Counted from the first letter of the stretch, positions 9,742 through 18,770 are shown. The stretch: 64,000 bases of DNA from Amorphus coralli DSM 19760 (GCF_000374525.1 NZ_KB894572.1:434001-498000); one strand, 5' to 3'. The notes: a model not told the origin generated them from the letters alone. Numbers and translations are program-made.

Positions 9742-10650
9742 ATGGGCCTGAACCATCGCGAGCTTGCTGTCTTCTTGGGCATTCTGCGCCACGGCAGCAT
9801 CAATTCCGCCGCCCAGACGCTGGGCATGACGCAGCCGGCGCTGAGCCGGTCGCTGAAACGGCTGGAAGCGCGGCTTGGCGTCCCGCTGTTCGTCCGCCAC
9901 TCCCAGGGAATGGAGCCGACCCGCTTCGGCGAAGTGCTGCGCGCCTACGCCGAACAGCACGAATTCGAAACCGAGCGGGTGGTCGAGGAGATCCGGCTCC
10001 TCGCCGGCGCGGCCACCGGTCTAGTGCGCATCGGCGTGGTGCCGAGCGCCGCCGCCAGCCTGCTGCCGCGGGCGCTGGGGCGGGCACTCGCCGTCTCGCC
10101 GGGCATTCAGGTGCGGGTGGTGGAGGGGCTGGGCGAGCAGATGATTGCGTCAGTGACGCGCGGCGAGGTTGACTTCGCCGTGGTCGGCCAGCCGGCCGAT
10201 TTTGCCGACACCTCGGTGCTCGTCACGCCGCTCGGCGAGGAGGAGGTCTGTGCCGCCGCCCGCAGCGGCCACCCGCTGTTCGCGCGGTCCGGGCTTACCG
10301 TCGCTGATCTCGCCGCCTACCCGTGGATCCTGCCGGAAAAGGGCAACGTCAACCGCCACGGCTACCGGGCGATGTTCCAGAGCGCCGGGCTCGAGCCGCC
10401 GAAGGAGACGATGGCCAGCAACTCCGCCCAGGCGCTCAAGGCGGTGGTGCTGTCCGGCGACTACCTGACCATGCTCACCCGCTCGCTGTTCGCCATGGAG
10501 GAGGCGCAGGGGCTGATCCGTCCGCTGCCGCTGGAGGCGGCGAGATGGCGCCGTCGGCTCGCCATCGTGCGTCGCCCCTCCGGCCAGATGCTTCCGGCGA
10601 CCCGGCTGCTGCTGCGCGAGCTGATCGCCGACGCGGAGCTGTCGACCTGA
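9742..10650 (+). CDS. LysR-family transcriptional regulator
   Basis: A 302-residue LTTR. The N-terminal winged helix-turn-helix (INSAAQTLGMTQPALSRSLKRLEARLG, residues about 20-46) is followed by a periplasmic-binding-like effector domain from about residue 90. It is transcribed divergently from the hydrolase / oxidase / TRAP operon with 134 nt between starts, the classical layout for an LTTR controlling its neighbour in response to a pathway compound. A perfect palindrome overlaps its own promoter region. The inducer is unknown. Confidence 0.92.
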   Translation: MGLNHRELAVFLGILRHGSINSAAQTLGMTQPALSRSLKRLEARLGVPLFVRHSQGMEPTRFGEVLRAYAEQHEFETERVVEEIRLLAGAATGLVRIGVVPSAAASLLPRALGRALAVSPGIQVRVVEGLGEQMIASVTRGEVDFAVVGQPADFADTSVLVTPLGEEEVCAAARSGHPLFARSGLTVADLAAYPWILPEKGNVNRHGYRAMFQSAGLEPPKETMASNSAQALKAVVLSGDYLTMLTRSLFAMEEAQGLIRPLPLEAARWRRRLAIVRRPSGQMLPATRLLLRELIADAELST

Positions 10651-10757
10651 CCTGGGGAATCCCGGAAACGTGTCGCATGTCGCAGCCGTCTTTCCGGCCC
10701 TATATCCGTGACCGACGGGACAGCAGGTCCCGGCCCGCAACCCGAACGGACACGCTC

Positions 10758-10973
10758 ATGCTGCGCCTCGCCTACGCCATTCCCGTCTTCGGCTGGCTCC
10801 TCAGGGATGCCGTGACCGGCCCGCCGTCCGCGCGGGCCTGGTTCGTCGCCAACCTGGCGATGATCTGGCTCTTCGCGATCGTGCTGTTCGGCTACCCGGC
10901 CTTCTTCTGGCCGGTCCTGGTGGCTGCCGGCGCCATGCTGGCCGGACTGATCGGTCTGACCGCTGCGCGCTGA
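10758..10973 (+). CDS. Small two-TM inner-membrane protein
   Basis: A 71-residue hydrophobic protein (start MLRLAYAIPVFGWLL) with an amphipathic first segment and two predicted TM helices near residues 28-45 and 49-68. An in-frame ATG at 10677 would give 98 residues with an Arg-rich N-terminal extension. Neither start has a strong ribosome site. It lies 107 nt after the lysR gene and reads in the same direction. I recognise no family; hydrophobicity and codon use look like real coding sequence. Confidence 0.6.
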   Translation: MLRLAYAIPVFGWLLRDAVTGPPSARAWFVANLAMIWLFAIVLFGYPAFFWPVLVAAGAMLAGLIGLTAAR

Positions 10974-11114
10974 TGACCGGGGTCGGTTCACGCACACGGC
11001 TGAGGCAGGTGGGGTTGCCCGTCAACGCGTCGTCGGGTAGGCAGAAAACCGCACTGCGTACCGCTGTCCGTCCTCAACCGTTCCATGCATGTCTGCTGGT
11101 AAGTTTCGGCCGGT

Positions 11115-11139
11115 GGAACGGAATCTCCCGTGGGGCGTT
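11115..11139 (+). promoter_or_regulatory. Candidate EcfG-type promoter
   Basis: GGAAC at 11115-11119 and CGTT at 11136-11139 are separated by 16 nt, matching the alphaproteobacterial general-stress sigma factor consensus (GGAAC-N16/17-CGTT). It is 24 nt upstream of the response regulator ATG. Confidence 0.6.
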
Positions 11140-11162
11140 CTCACATCATTAGGGAGCATGGT

Positions 11163-11588
11163 ATGCGCGTTCTCATTGTGGAAGACGAGTGGCTGGTCGC
11201 CGAGGATCTCGAGTTCGAGATCCAGGATGCCGGTCATGAAGTCACCGGTATTGCCCGGACCATGGCGGAGGCCGTGTCCGAGGCCGAAGCCGTTCGCCCG
11301 GATGTTGCCGTGATGGACATTCGTCTTGCCGGCGGTGACAGTGGCGTCGATGTCGCCCGAAAGCTGAAGTCCGAGTTCGACGTCCGCTGCATCTTTGCCA
11401 GCGGCACCCTGTCCGACCAGGTCGAGGCGATCCGCGAGTTCGATCCGGAGCCGCTGGCGCTGCTCAGCAAGCCGGTGCACAAGCGCGACCTCATCAAGGC
11501 CCTCGACCGGGCCGAGTCGTCGCTGTCGAACGACAATGCCCAGGCCGTCGTGCCGGGCAACGCCGCCGCCAAGCCGCAGACCGACTAG
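11163..11588 (+). CDS. Single-domain response regulator (CheY-like receiver)
   Basis: A 141-residue receiver domain with no output domain. The acidic pocket is E7/D8, the phospho-acceptor is D52 in VMDIRLAGG, and the conserved Lys is K103 in LLSKPVHK. The last 25 residues are a polar tail. The ATG at 11163 is chosen because an AGGGAG ribosome site ends 6 nt upstream; a longer in-frame ORF from 11130 lacks one. A candidate EcfG promoter precedes it, suggesting induction in the general stress response. Similar stand-alone receivers act in stress phosphorelays of alphaproteobacteria, but the partner kinase is not in the window. Confidence 0.88.
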   Translation: MRVLIVEDEWLVAEDLEFEIQDAGHEVTGIARTMAEAVSEAEAVRPDVAVMDIRLAGGDSGVDVARKLKSEFDVRCIFASGTLSDQVEAIREFDPEPLALLSKPVHKRDLIKALDRAESSLSNDNAQAVVPGNAAAKPQTD

Positions 11589-11664
11589 GTCGGCCGGTCG
11601 GCCGATCGGTGCGGCGGCCGGTGGCGGCCGGCCGCGCTCGTGTCGGCGCGCTACCCCTTTCCGA

Positions 11665-13992
11665 TCAGCGATAGACGTAGACGGGGCTCGTCCAGGCACG
11701 GGTGCCGTCTTCCTGCGTGACGCGGATATAGACCGCGTTGTCGCCGTCCGCCTTCAGCGGGATCGACCGTTTGAAGGTCAGGCTCTTGTGCGCATTGTCG
11801 TCCGGAAGACGGAAGATCCGCACGAAGCGCGGCAAGTCGCCTGACGCGTCGTAGAGCGTGTCTTCCAGCCCGATGTCCGCCACGGCGATGCGCGCGGAGA
11901 CAAGCGGGGTCGACAGCGCCAACGTGCCTGCCGTACCGTCGGCCAGCCAGGCGTCGAAGCCGCCATAGTTGCCGGTGGTCAGCGCCTTCCAGCACAGTCC
12001 GTCGTCGCCTTTGCGCTCCAGCGTCTTGTCGGGGTTGAGAAAATTCACCGGCTGCGCCGCGGTGATGCGATTGCCTTCGAAGGTGGCGTCGCCGTCCCAG
12101 ATGACCTCCCGGAAGCGGCCGCGATACTCAGCCCCCTCCCAGAGCACCCGTACCCGGGCGCCCAGATCGGCCTCGCCATAGGGGCGGATGGTGTCCACCA
12201 GGTCCCGCCCGTTGAAGATGTCGACGCGCTCGATGGGGGAGTTGGAGGCCACCGAGACGGACAGCGCCATGTCGCCCTCGGGCAAGTGGACGATGTCGCC
12301 CATCAGCGCCTCGGTCGCGGCGCGTCCTTCGGTGCCGGGGAAGAGCGCCGGATCGTCATGATAGAGCGTGCCGGTGGCCGAGAAGCCGGCCGTCAGGTCG
12401 ATGATGGTGCGCCCGCCGGGGCCGCCCGTCGTGCCATAGTGGTGGCGCTTGCGCAGCGCATCCAGGAGCGCCAGGCGGGACAGGTCCTCCATCAGGTAGC
12501 AGGAGAGACCACCAATGGCGCCGAACTTGCCGGCGCCGGGATAGCTGGCGCCCGGACGGCCCTTGTGGCCGTCGGAGTTGGTGACGACGCCGACCCGGTA
12601 GCCCAGGTCGAGGGCGTCGTGCAGCAGCCACTCGAAGGTCCCCCACGAGGAATGCACCTCCACCGACCGCTCGAAGCGGCCGTCGTGGGCGTAGCCGATG
12701 TCGGCGTAGCGGCCGCCGCAATGGGCGAAGCAAACCACGTCGTCCTCGCCCTCCCGGGCGAACGCCTCGAACAGCTCGCGTGCGGTGGTGCAGTCGGTCC
12801 CGTCGGTGTCGCCGCCCTCGATCAGGGCGTGCGAGGAGCGTCGGATGACGCGGTTCTCGTTGGGGAAGTAGACGTTGCGGTCGCCGCCCAGCGACGTGTT
12901 GCCCGACCATTCATAGCCGGGCAGGGCGACGAACCGGCCCGGCTCGTCGAACGCTTCCGTGAGACGGTTGAGCTCGCCCCAGAAGGCGTCGGTGATCTGG
13001 AAGTCGTTGCCCTGGTGGCCGCACGCGTCGACGAAGGCCCGGTCGCGGGCGAACGCGAAGTAGCCCTCGGCGCTTCCCGTGCCGATGGTCTCCTCCGACT
13101 GGCCGTGCAGGTCGCCCCAGAAATGGACGAGCGGCGTGTCCTCGACGATCAGCGGGTTGGTCTCGAAGACGACCGCGCCGGCTGCGTCACGCAGGATGAT
13201 CGAGGTGGTGCCGGGCTCCGGCATGGAAAGCCCCGGGATCTCCAGCGCGAAGGCTCCGGGGGTGAGGCTCACCGTCTCCGGCAGGCCCTCGATGGGGCCG
13301 GTGGCCTCCAGGCGGAAGGTTTCTAAACATTGATCGGACGGATTGCCCCAGCGATCCTCGCCCTTGATCTTCAGCGCGAACGTTTCGCCCGGCCGCCGCC
13401 GCGTCGGGATGACGGCGACGAAGCGCTCCGGCTTGCCCGGCACGATGGCGATGGTCGGCTGAACCGGCAGCGGCTGGAAATTGAAGGTGGCGATCGGATC
13501 GGCGAGCACGCGGAACTCGAACGTGTCCTCGCAGAAGGTCTGCAGCCGCATGCCCGGTCCGCCGTGATCGGTGACGCCGAAGCGGATCGTGATGGTCTCG
13601 CCTTCCTTCAGGTAGCCGCGCACCACCTTGATCCACAGCGTGCGGTCCCAGGGGCGGACGTTCGCCTTAGGGTCCCAGCGCACCTGCAGCACGGCGCCGT
13701 TGGAGGCATCCACGGTGCAGTAGTTGGCGCCCTCGGGATCGTCGAACTGGGGGGTGCTCTGATCGGAGGCGAAGCGGAAGCAGATCCTGAGGCTGCCGGA
13801 ATCGTCCACGCCGAAGACGCCGGCGGTGTAGGTCAGCGTGAAGGAGGCGTAAGAGCCCGCCTCGAAACGGCCGGTGGGGCTGATCTCGGCATGGCCGAGC
13901 TGGTCGCTGCGAATGGCGTGACGGATCACGCCGCTGTCCATGTCTTCCCAGGGGCGGTCGCTCTCACGGGTCGCCGGGCGGCTTTCGGTCAT
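11665..13992 (-). CDS. DUF3604 family protein
   Basis: A 775-residue protein. Its middle holds the DUF3604 signature, including HFWGDLHGQ near residue 296, ACGHQGNDFQITDAFW, LPGYEWSGN and FAHCGGRYADIGYAHDG. The His/Asp-rich motifs resemble PHP-type metallohydrolases, so metal-dependent hydrolysis is plausible. The N-terminal third looks beta-rich. No signal peptide is visible. It is the last gene of a leftward cluster with a DctPQM TRAP transporter, a PPOX-type flavoprotein and a GntR regulator, so it probably acts on the compound imported by that transporter. The reaction is not known to me. Confidence 0.85.
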   Translation of the reverse strand: MTESRPATRESDRPWEDMDSGVIRHAIRSDQLGHAEISPTGRFEAGSYASFTLTYTAGVFGVDDSGSLRICFRFASDQSTPQFDDPEGANYCTVDASNGAVLQVRWDPKANVRPWDRTLWIKVVRGYLKEGETITIRFGVTDHGGPGMRLQTFCEDTFEFRVLADPIATFNFQPLPVQPTIAIVPGKPERFVAVIPTRRRPGETFALKIKGEDRWGNPSDQCLETFRLEATGPIEGLPETVSLTPGAFALEIPGLSMPEPGTTSIILRDAAGAVVFETNPLIVEDTPLVHFWGDLHGQSEETIGTGSAEGYFAFARDRAFVDACGHQGNDFQITDAFWGELNRLTEAFDEPGRFVALPGYEWSGNTSLGGDRNVYFPNENRVIRRSSHALIEGGDTDGTDCTTARELFEAFAREGEDDVVCFAHCGGRYADIGYAHDGRFERSVEVHSSWGTFEWLLHDALDLGYRVGVVTNSDGHKGRPGASYPGAGKFGAIGGLSCYLMEDLSRLALLDALRKRHHYGTTGGPGGRTIIDLTAGFSATGTLYHDDPALFPGTEGRAATEALMGDIVHLPEGDMALSVSVASNSPIERVDIFNGRDLVDTIRPYGEADLGARVRVLWEGAEYRGRFREVIWDGDATFEGNRITAAQPVNFLNPDKTLERKGDDGLCWKALTTGNYGGFDAWLADGTAGTLALSTPLVSARIAVADIGLEDTLYDASGDLPRFVRIFRLPDDNAHKSLTFKRSIPLKADGDNAVYIRVTQEDGTRAWTSPVYVYR

Positions 13993-14053
13993 GGGGTCAA
14001 ATCCTCGAAGGGCGTACTGGACAAACGGATGGTCGCGCGCGGCGCGCGGCCAT

Positions 14054-15325
14054 CTAGGAGAAGAGCCGCACCAGGAAGGTGGAGATCGGCGGCACGAACG
14101 TGATCAGCAGCAGGTCGATCAGGAGCACCAGGATGTAGGGCCAGATGGCGACCACGATCCGCTCGATGGAGACCTTGGTGATGGCGGACGCGATGAACAG
14201 GTCGACGCCCAGGGGCGGCGTCACGGTGCCGATCGACAGGTTCACCGCGACGATGATGCCGAACAGGACGGGATCGACCCCGAAGGCCATCGCCGCCGGG
14301 TAGAGGATCGAGGTGAAGATCACGATCGCGGCGGCCGCGTTCATCAGGCAGCCGACGAACAGCAGGAACACGTTGACGAACAGCAGGTAGACGATCTGGC
14401 TGCCGGCGGCGCCGGCGAGGTAGGTCGAGATCGACTGCGGGATCTGGTTGATGGTGATCAGCCAGGCGAACAGGCCCGCGGCGTTCATGATGAACATCAC
14501 CACCGCCGAGGAAACCACCGCCCGGCCGAAGGCGCGGTAGAGACCTTCCATGGTGAACTCGCGGAACAGAATGCCCACCACGAGGCCGTAGAAGACGGCC
14601 ACCACGGCTGCTTCCGTCGGCGTGAACACGCCGCCATAGATGCCGGAGAGGATGATGACCGGCATCAGCAGCGGCCGGATCGCCGCCTTGAAGGTGCGCC
14701 AGATCTCGCCGCCGCCCTTGAAGGGCTCCGTCTCGACATTCTCCTTGCGGGCGAGGACCCAGTTGAGGATCAGCAGGCTGACGCAGATCAGCACGCCCGG
14801 TCCGATGCCGGCGAGGAACAGGTCGGCGATGGAAACGCCGGTGACCACGCCGTAGAGGATCAGGAGCACCGAGGGCGGGATGATCATGCCGGTCACGCCG
14901 GCAGCCGCGATGGTGGCGGCGGTATAGGAGGGCCGGTAGCCCTTTTCCGCCATCGGCTCGTTCATCACGCCGCCGATGGCCGCCACCGTGGCGGCATTGG
15001 AGCCCGACAGCGCGGCGAAGAAGGACGAGCTGAGCACCGCCACGGCGCCGAGACCGCCGCGGAAATGGCCAACCAGCGCGCCGGCGAAATTCACCAGCCG
15101 GCGCGACATGCCGCCGGTGGACATGATCTCGCCCGCCAGGATGAAGAACGGGATCGCCAGCAGCGGGAACGAGTTGTTCGTCGCCACCATGCGCTGGACG
15201 ATGATTTCCAGGCTGATGCCGCTGAGGAGCAGGCCGACAAGGCTGGAAAGGCCGAGCGCAACGGCGATCGGCGCGCGGATGCTCATCAGGCCGATCAGGA
15301 CCAGGAAGATCACGGTGGTCGTCAT
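14054..15325 (-). CDS. dctM: TRAP transporter large permease subunit (DctM)
   Basis: A 423-residue 12-TM protein with the DctM hallmarks LLAIPFFILAGEIMSTGGMS, SGSNAATVAAIGGVM and GVTGMIIPPSVLLILYG. It forms the ion-coupled translocation channel with DctQ, encoded 43 nt upstream. A 61-nt gap with a GC-rich inverted repeat separates it from the downstream DUF3604 gene. The substrate class (C4-dicarboxylate, sugar acid or other) cannot be read from the permease. Confidence 0.94.
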   Translation of the reverse strand: MTTTVIFLVLIGLMSIRAPIAVALGLSSLVGLLLSGISLEIIVQRMVATNNSFPLLAIPFFILAGEIMSTGGMSRRLVNFAGALVGHFRGGLGAVAVLSSSFFAALSGSNAATVAAIGGVMNEPMAEKGYRPSYTAATIAAAGVTGMIIPPSVLLILYGVVTGVSIADLFLAGIGPGVLICVSLLILNWVLARKENVETEPFKGGGEIWRTFKAAIRPLLMPVIILSGIYGGVFTPTEAAVVAVFYGLVVGILFREFTMEGLYRAFGRAVVSSAVVMFIMNAAGLFAWLITINQIPQSISTYLAGAAGSQIVYLLFVNVFLLFVGCLMNAAAAIVIFTSILYPAAMAFGVDPVLFGIIVAVNLSIGTVTPPLGVDLFIASAITKVSIERIVVAIWPYILVLLIDLLLITFVPPISTFLVRLFS

Positions 15326-15368
15326 GGGCGGGCGATCCGGGTGGGGGCGGTTGCGGGAAGCGGCATGG

Positions 15369-15869
15369 TCAGTTGCCCAGCGTGCTGAGCTTGTCGGCAG
15401 GGGCGGAGCGCTGCCAGGCGAGGATTTCCAGCGTGTAGACGAGCAGGAAGACGCCGCTGACCGGCACCGCCGCGTAGACCCAGGCCATGGATACTTCCAG
15501 CGCCGGCGAGATCTGCGGGCCGACGCGCTCGGTGAGCTCGATGCCCTTGACGATCAGCACCGCGAAGAAGGCGGCGCTGGCCAGCGAGGCGAGCATCACC
15601 GCGCCGCGCTTCAGCGGTGCCGGCAGATACTCCACCAGCACGCCGATGGCGGCATGGGAGTTGCGCCTCAGCGCGATCGCCGCGCCCAGGAAGACCAGCC
15701 AGATGAAGAGGTAGCGGATCAGTTCGTCGGGAAAGGCCAGCGAGCTCTCCACCACGAAGCGGAAGAACACCGTGGCGATGCCGAGGGCGACCATCACCGC
15801 GAACATCGCGATGCAGATCGCCATCAGCGCCGTTTCGCTGAGATCGAGACACTTGCGGACCATGCTCAT
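15369..15869 (-). CDS. dctQ: TRAP transporter small permease subunit (DctQ)
   Basis: A 166-residue four-TM protein with the family pattern FVVESSLAFPDELIRYLFIWLVFLGAAIALRRNSH followed by ALRRNSHAAIGVLVEYLP. It pairs with DctM in the inner membrane. An AAGGTG ribosome site precedes the ATG at 15869; a second in-frame ATG at 15863 is equally possible. It lies between the PPOX-like gene and dctM, all in the same direction. Confidence 0.92.
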   Translation of the reverse strand: MSMVRKCLDLSETALMAICIAMFAVMVALGIATVFFRFVVESSLAFPDELIRYLFIWLVFLGAAIALRRNSHAAIGVLVEYLPAPLKRGAVMLASLASAAFFAVLIVKGIELTERVGPQISPALEVSMAWVYAAVPVSGVFLLVYTLEILAWQRSAPADKLSTLGN

Positions 15870-15918
15870 GGACGCACCTTGCGGGGGATGGGTCGGCCCG
15901 AATGGGCGGGACTAGGGG

Positions 15919-16542
15919 TCATTGTGGGCTGGCTCCGTCGCCGGTGTCGCCTTTGCGGGCTTCGTCCGGCGTGTTGGCGCGGATCTGGTCGGTGACGACT
16001 TCCACCAGCGAGGGGAAGGTGGAGCGGTCGGGATAGGTCGCCGCGTCCCAGATGCCGGAGCGCTTCAGCGACTTGGAGCAGTGGAAGTAGACCTCGCGCA
16101 CGGTGATGCGCAGCACGGCCGCGGCCGGCTTGCCGCGGTCGGCGAAGCTGGCGCGCAGGTCCTCGTCGCGCACGATCTCGGCGGTGCCGTTGACGCGCAG
16201 CGTCTCCTCGAAGCCCGGCACGAAGAAGATCGTGCCGACGCCGGGCGAGGCGAGGATGTTGGTCAGGGTATCGAGCCGGTTGTTGCCCGGCAGGTCGGGC
16301 AGAAGCAGCGTGCTGTCGTCGGCGACGCGCACGAATCCGGGCGAGCCGCCGCGCGGCGAGACGTCGACGCCACCGGCTCCGTCGGCTGAGGCCAGCACGA
16401 TGAAGGGTGACATCGCAATCCAGCGGCGGCAGTAGTCGTCCAGGCGCGGAATGCATTTCTGGCGGACGAAGTCGTGCGGCTCGGCGTAAGCCTCGCGGAG
16501 CTGGTCGACGGTCTCGATAATGGTGTCGGTCGGCGGTGTCAT
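15919..16542 (-). CDS. PPOX-type FMN flavoprotein (pyridoxamine 5'-phosphate oxidase family)
   Basis: A 207-residue split-barrel flavoprotein. VDVSPRGGSPGFVRV near residue 65 and LPGNNRLDTLTNILASPGVGTIFFVPG are characteristic of the PPOX-like subgroup often annotated as MSMEG_1061-type. FMN binding is expected, but the substrate is unknown; true PdxH activity is unlikely because the context is a TRAP uptake operon rather than B6 metabolism. Its placement between dctP and dctQ, co-directional, suggests reductive or oxidative processing of the transported compound. Confidence 0.8.
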   Translation of the reverse strand: MTPPTDTIIETVDQLREAYAEPHDFVRQKCIPRLDDYCRRWIAMSPFIVLASADGAGGVDVSPRGGSPGFVRVADDSTLLLPDLPGNNRLDTLTNILASPGVGTIFFVPGFEETLRVNGTAEIVRDEDLRASFADRGKPAAAVLRITVREVYFHCSKSLKRSGIWDAATYPDRSTFPSLVEVVTDQIRANTPDEARKGDTGDGASPQ

Positions 16543-16713
16543 GGTGGCCTTGTCCTGGTCGATGAAGGGTCGGTTCGCGTCACCATCGGTCCGGACGCTG
16601 TCCGGGGGAAGCCGGATCTCGCTCCGGTCGCGGCCGATGGGCGGGCGGGCCCTTCGCCAGGGATCGCCGCCGGGGGGTGGGTCCCGGCGGCAACGCTTGC
16701 GGTGTGGCGCGGC

Positions 16714-17748
16714 TTACTGCGCGCTGACGGCGCTCTCGATCAGCTCGTCGCCGAGCTTCTCGCGATACTCCGTCCAGACCGGCTCCATGGCGTCCTGGAA
16801 GGCCTTGCTCTGCTCGGGCGTCAGCCGGGTCACGGTCATGCCGTTGGCTTCCATCTCCGCGAGGTACTCGCCTTCCTGGTCGTTGAGGGCCTGGCGCTCC
16901 CACTCCTGGGTCTCCAGCGCGGTCTCGGCGAACAGCTCCTTCACCTCGTCCGGCAGATCCTTCCACATGCCCTCGTTGGTCAGGAACATGATGCCGGCCC
17001 ACTGGTGGTTGGACAGGGTGATGTTGTTCTGGACCTTGTCGAAGCCGAAGGCCTTCACGTTGCCGACCGGGTTGTCCTGGCCGTCCACGGTGCCCTGCTG
17101 CAGGCCGGTGAAGACCTCCGACAGCGCCATCGGCGTCGGGTTGGCGCCCAGCGCCTTGAAGGTGGCGACGTTCAGCGGGTTGTTCACCACGCGGAACTTG
17201 ACGCCCTTCATGTCGTCCGGCGTCTCGATCTTCTTGTCGCGGGTGGTGATGGTGCGGAAGCCGCTCTCGTACATGCCGAGGGTGCGGATGCCGATCTTCT
17301 CCAGCATGTCCTCGTACAGCTCCTGGCCCACCGGGCCGTCGGCGACGGCGTAGGCGTGTTCCTTGTCGCGGAACAGGAACGGCAGGTAGAAGATGTCCAG
17401 CGGCGGGTAGAAGCTGGCCACGTTGGTGGTCGGCACCAGGGCGAAGTCAACCGCGCCGATCTGCATGGCTTCCACCAGGTCGCGCGACGAGCCGATGGTG
17501 GAGTTCGGGTAGACGGCGATCTCGATGTTGCCGCCCGACTTCTCGGCAATGATGTCGGCGAACTTCTGGGCGCCCTTCGCGAGCGGATGGTTCTCGTTGT
17601 AGGGATGCCCGAACTTCAGGTCCATCTCGGGCATGTCCTGGGCGAACGCGGCCGGCACGGCGGCGGAGGCGATCAGGACGGCGGTGGCGAGAATGCCGGC
17701 CTTCAGGCCCAGCGTCCGCGCGGTCTTCAGGGAAGGTCCGAATGTCAT
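16714..17748 (-). CDS. dctP: TRAP transporter substrate-binding protein (DctP)
   Basis: A 344-residue periplasmic DctP-family receptor. The signal peptide runs from MTFGPSLKTART through a hydrophobic core to AFA-QDMP. Family motifs include LKFGHPYNENHPLAKGAQKFAD and the carboxylate-binding segment GMKGV-KFRVVNNP-like around residue 155 (DDMKGVKFRVVNNPLN), where the Arg usually binds the ligand carboxylate. An AGGAGA ribosome site 7 nt before the ATG at 17748 decides the start. It is encoded downstream of the GntR gene and upstream of the PPOX / dctQ / dctM genes. Confidence 0.93.
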   Translation of the reverse strand: MTFGPSLKTARTLGLKAGILATAVLIASAAVPAAFAQDMPEMDLKFGHPYNENHPLAKGAQKFADIIAEKSGGNIEIAVYPNSTIGSSRDLVEAMQIGAVDFALVPTTNVASFYPPLDIFYLPFLFRDKEHAYAVADGPVGQELYEDMLEKIGIRTLGMYESGFRTITTRDKKIETPDDMKGVKFRVVNNPLNVATFKALGANPTPMALSEVFTGLQQGTVDGQDNPVGNVKAFGFDKVQNNITLSNHQWAGIMFLTNEGMWKDLPDEVKELFAETALETQEWERQALNDQEGEYLAEMEANGMTVTRLTPEQSKAFQDAMEPVWTEYREKLGDELIESAVSAQ

Positions 17749-17882
17749 CGTCTTGTCTCCTGACTCTGGAGTGAAATCCCCGGTGTTCCGGAGACCGTCT
17801 CGTCCGGCGGGCTCGGTTGTGCCCGCTCTCGTTATCGGGCGGCCACGGGCGTCCGGGGACGGCCGAGGCGCGCCGATGGTGG

Positions 17883-18668
17883 TCAGCGCCTGCCGGCACC
17901 CTCTCCGAGGGGGGCGGCGCCCATTTCCAGGACCCGGTCGCTGGGCGGCACGAAGACGCGCTGCCAGGTGATCGGGGTGTCGCGATAGGTCATGCCGCAG
18001 ATCGTCCAGACGATGCCGGAGCAGCCGGCCGGCTGGCCGATGAGCCGCGTCACGCGCGGAGGCAGCGTCTGGCAGACGATGGTCTGGCGGATGTTGAGGG
18101 TCGGGGCATTGAAGCGCTCCGCCAGCATGTCGCGGATCGACACGCCGTCGAGCGTCGTGGTCTTCATCGTGGCGAGCTCGGCGAAGCGGTGCTCCGGCAG
18201 GTAGATCTCGCTGAAGACTTCGAATTCCTTGTTCACCGAGACCAGCCGCCGGATCCGAACGAAGCTGTCGGTCGGGTCCTGCAGGAAGTCCTTCCAAGGA
18301 CCGGTGTCCCGGGTGATCTCGATGTCGAGAATGTTGAAATAGACCGGCAGCAGCTCCGTGCCGCCGTCCGCGGTGAAGCGGAAATGGCGCAGCTGGCGCT
18401 CCTGGGCGCGGGCGCCGGACACGAAGGTGCCGCGGCCGTGGTGGCGCTCCACGACGCCCATTTCCACCAGATTGCGCAGCGCCCGCTGGACGGTGCCCAG
18501 GCTGCTGGCCGTCTCGGTCGCGAGCTGTTCTTCGGACGGGAGCTGCTCGCCGGGGCGCCAGCGGCCGGACTCGATGGCGTTCAGAAGCTGCTCGGCGATC
18601 CGCCGGTGCTTGGACGTCCGCGCGCGCCGGGGCGCTGCCGTGCTGTCCGTTCCGCCCGCTTCGCTCAC
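17883..18668 (-). CDS. GntR-family (HutC/UTRA) transcriptional regulator
   Basis: A 261-residue regulator starting at GTG 18668. The winged helix-turn-helix (residues about 24-90) contains GEQLPSEEQLATETASSLGTVQRALRNLVEMGVVERHHGRGTF, typical of GntR; the rest is a UTRA ligand-binding domain. It heads the leftward DctPQM / DUF3604 cluster with 134 nt to dctP, so it is the likely local repressor responding to the imported compound or a metabolite. Confidence 0.9.
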   Translation of the reverse strand: MSEAGGTDSTAAPRRARTSKHRRIAEQLLNAIESGRWRPGEQLPSEEQLATETASSLGTVQRALRNLVEMGVVERHHGRGTFVSGARAQERQLRHFRFTADGGTELLPVYFNILDIEITRDTGPWKDFLQDPTDSFVRIRRLVSVNKEFEVFSEIYLPEHRFAELATMKTTTLDGVSIRDMLAERFNAPTLNIRQTIVCQTLPPRVTRLIGQPAGCSGIVWTICGMTYRDTPITWQRVFVPPSDRVLEMGAAPLGEGAGRR

Positions 18669-18747
18669 CCGCGCCGTGCCCCTCTCGTCACAGTCCTCTC
18701 ATGGACCTGTCACAAAAAACGTATTTGGGTCGGGATTAGGCGTCAAC

Positions 18748-18770
18748 TCCTATAGAGGACATTGTCTAGA
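18748..18770. promoter_or_regulatory. Candidate GntR operator region
   Basis: About 80-100 nt upstream of the GntR start, an imperfect inverted element contains GAC-ATT-GTC and the half site TTGTCTAGA (18762-18770), similar to HutC-type GntR sites. Weak evidence from position and partial symmetry only. Confidence 0.3.
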
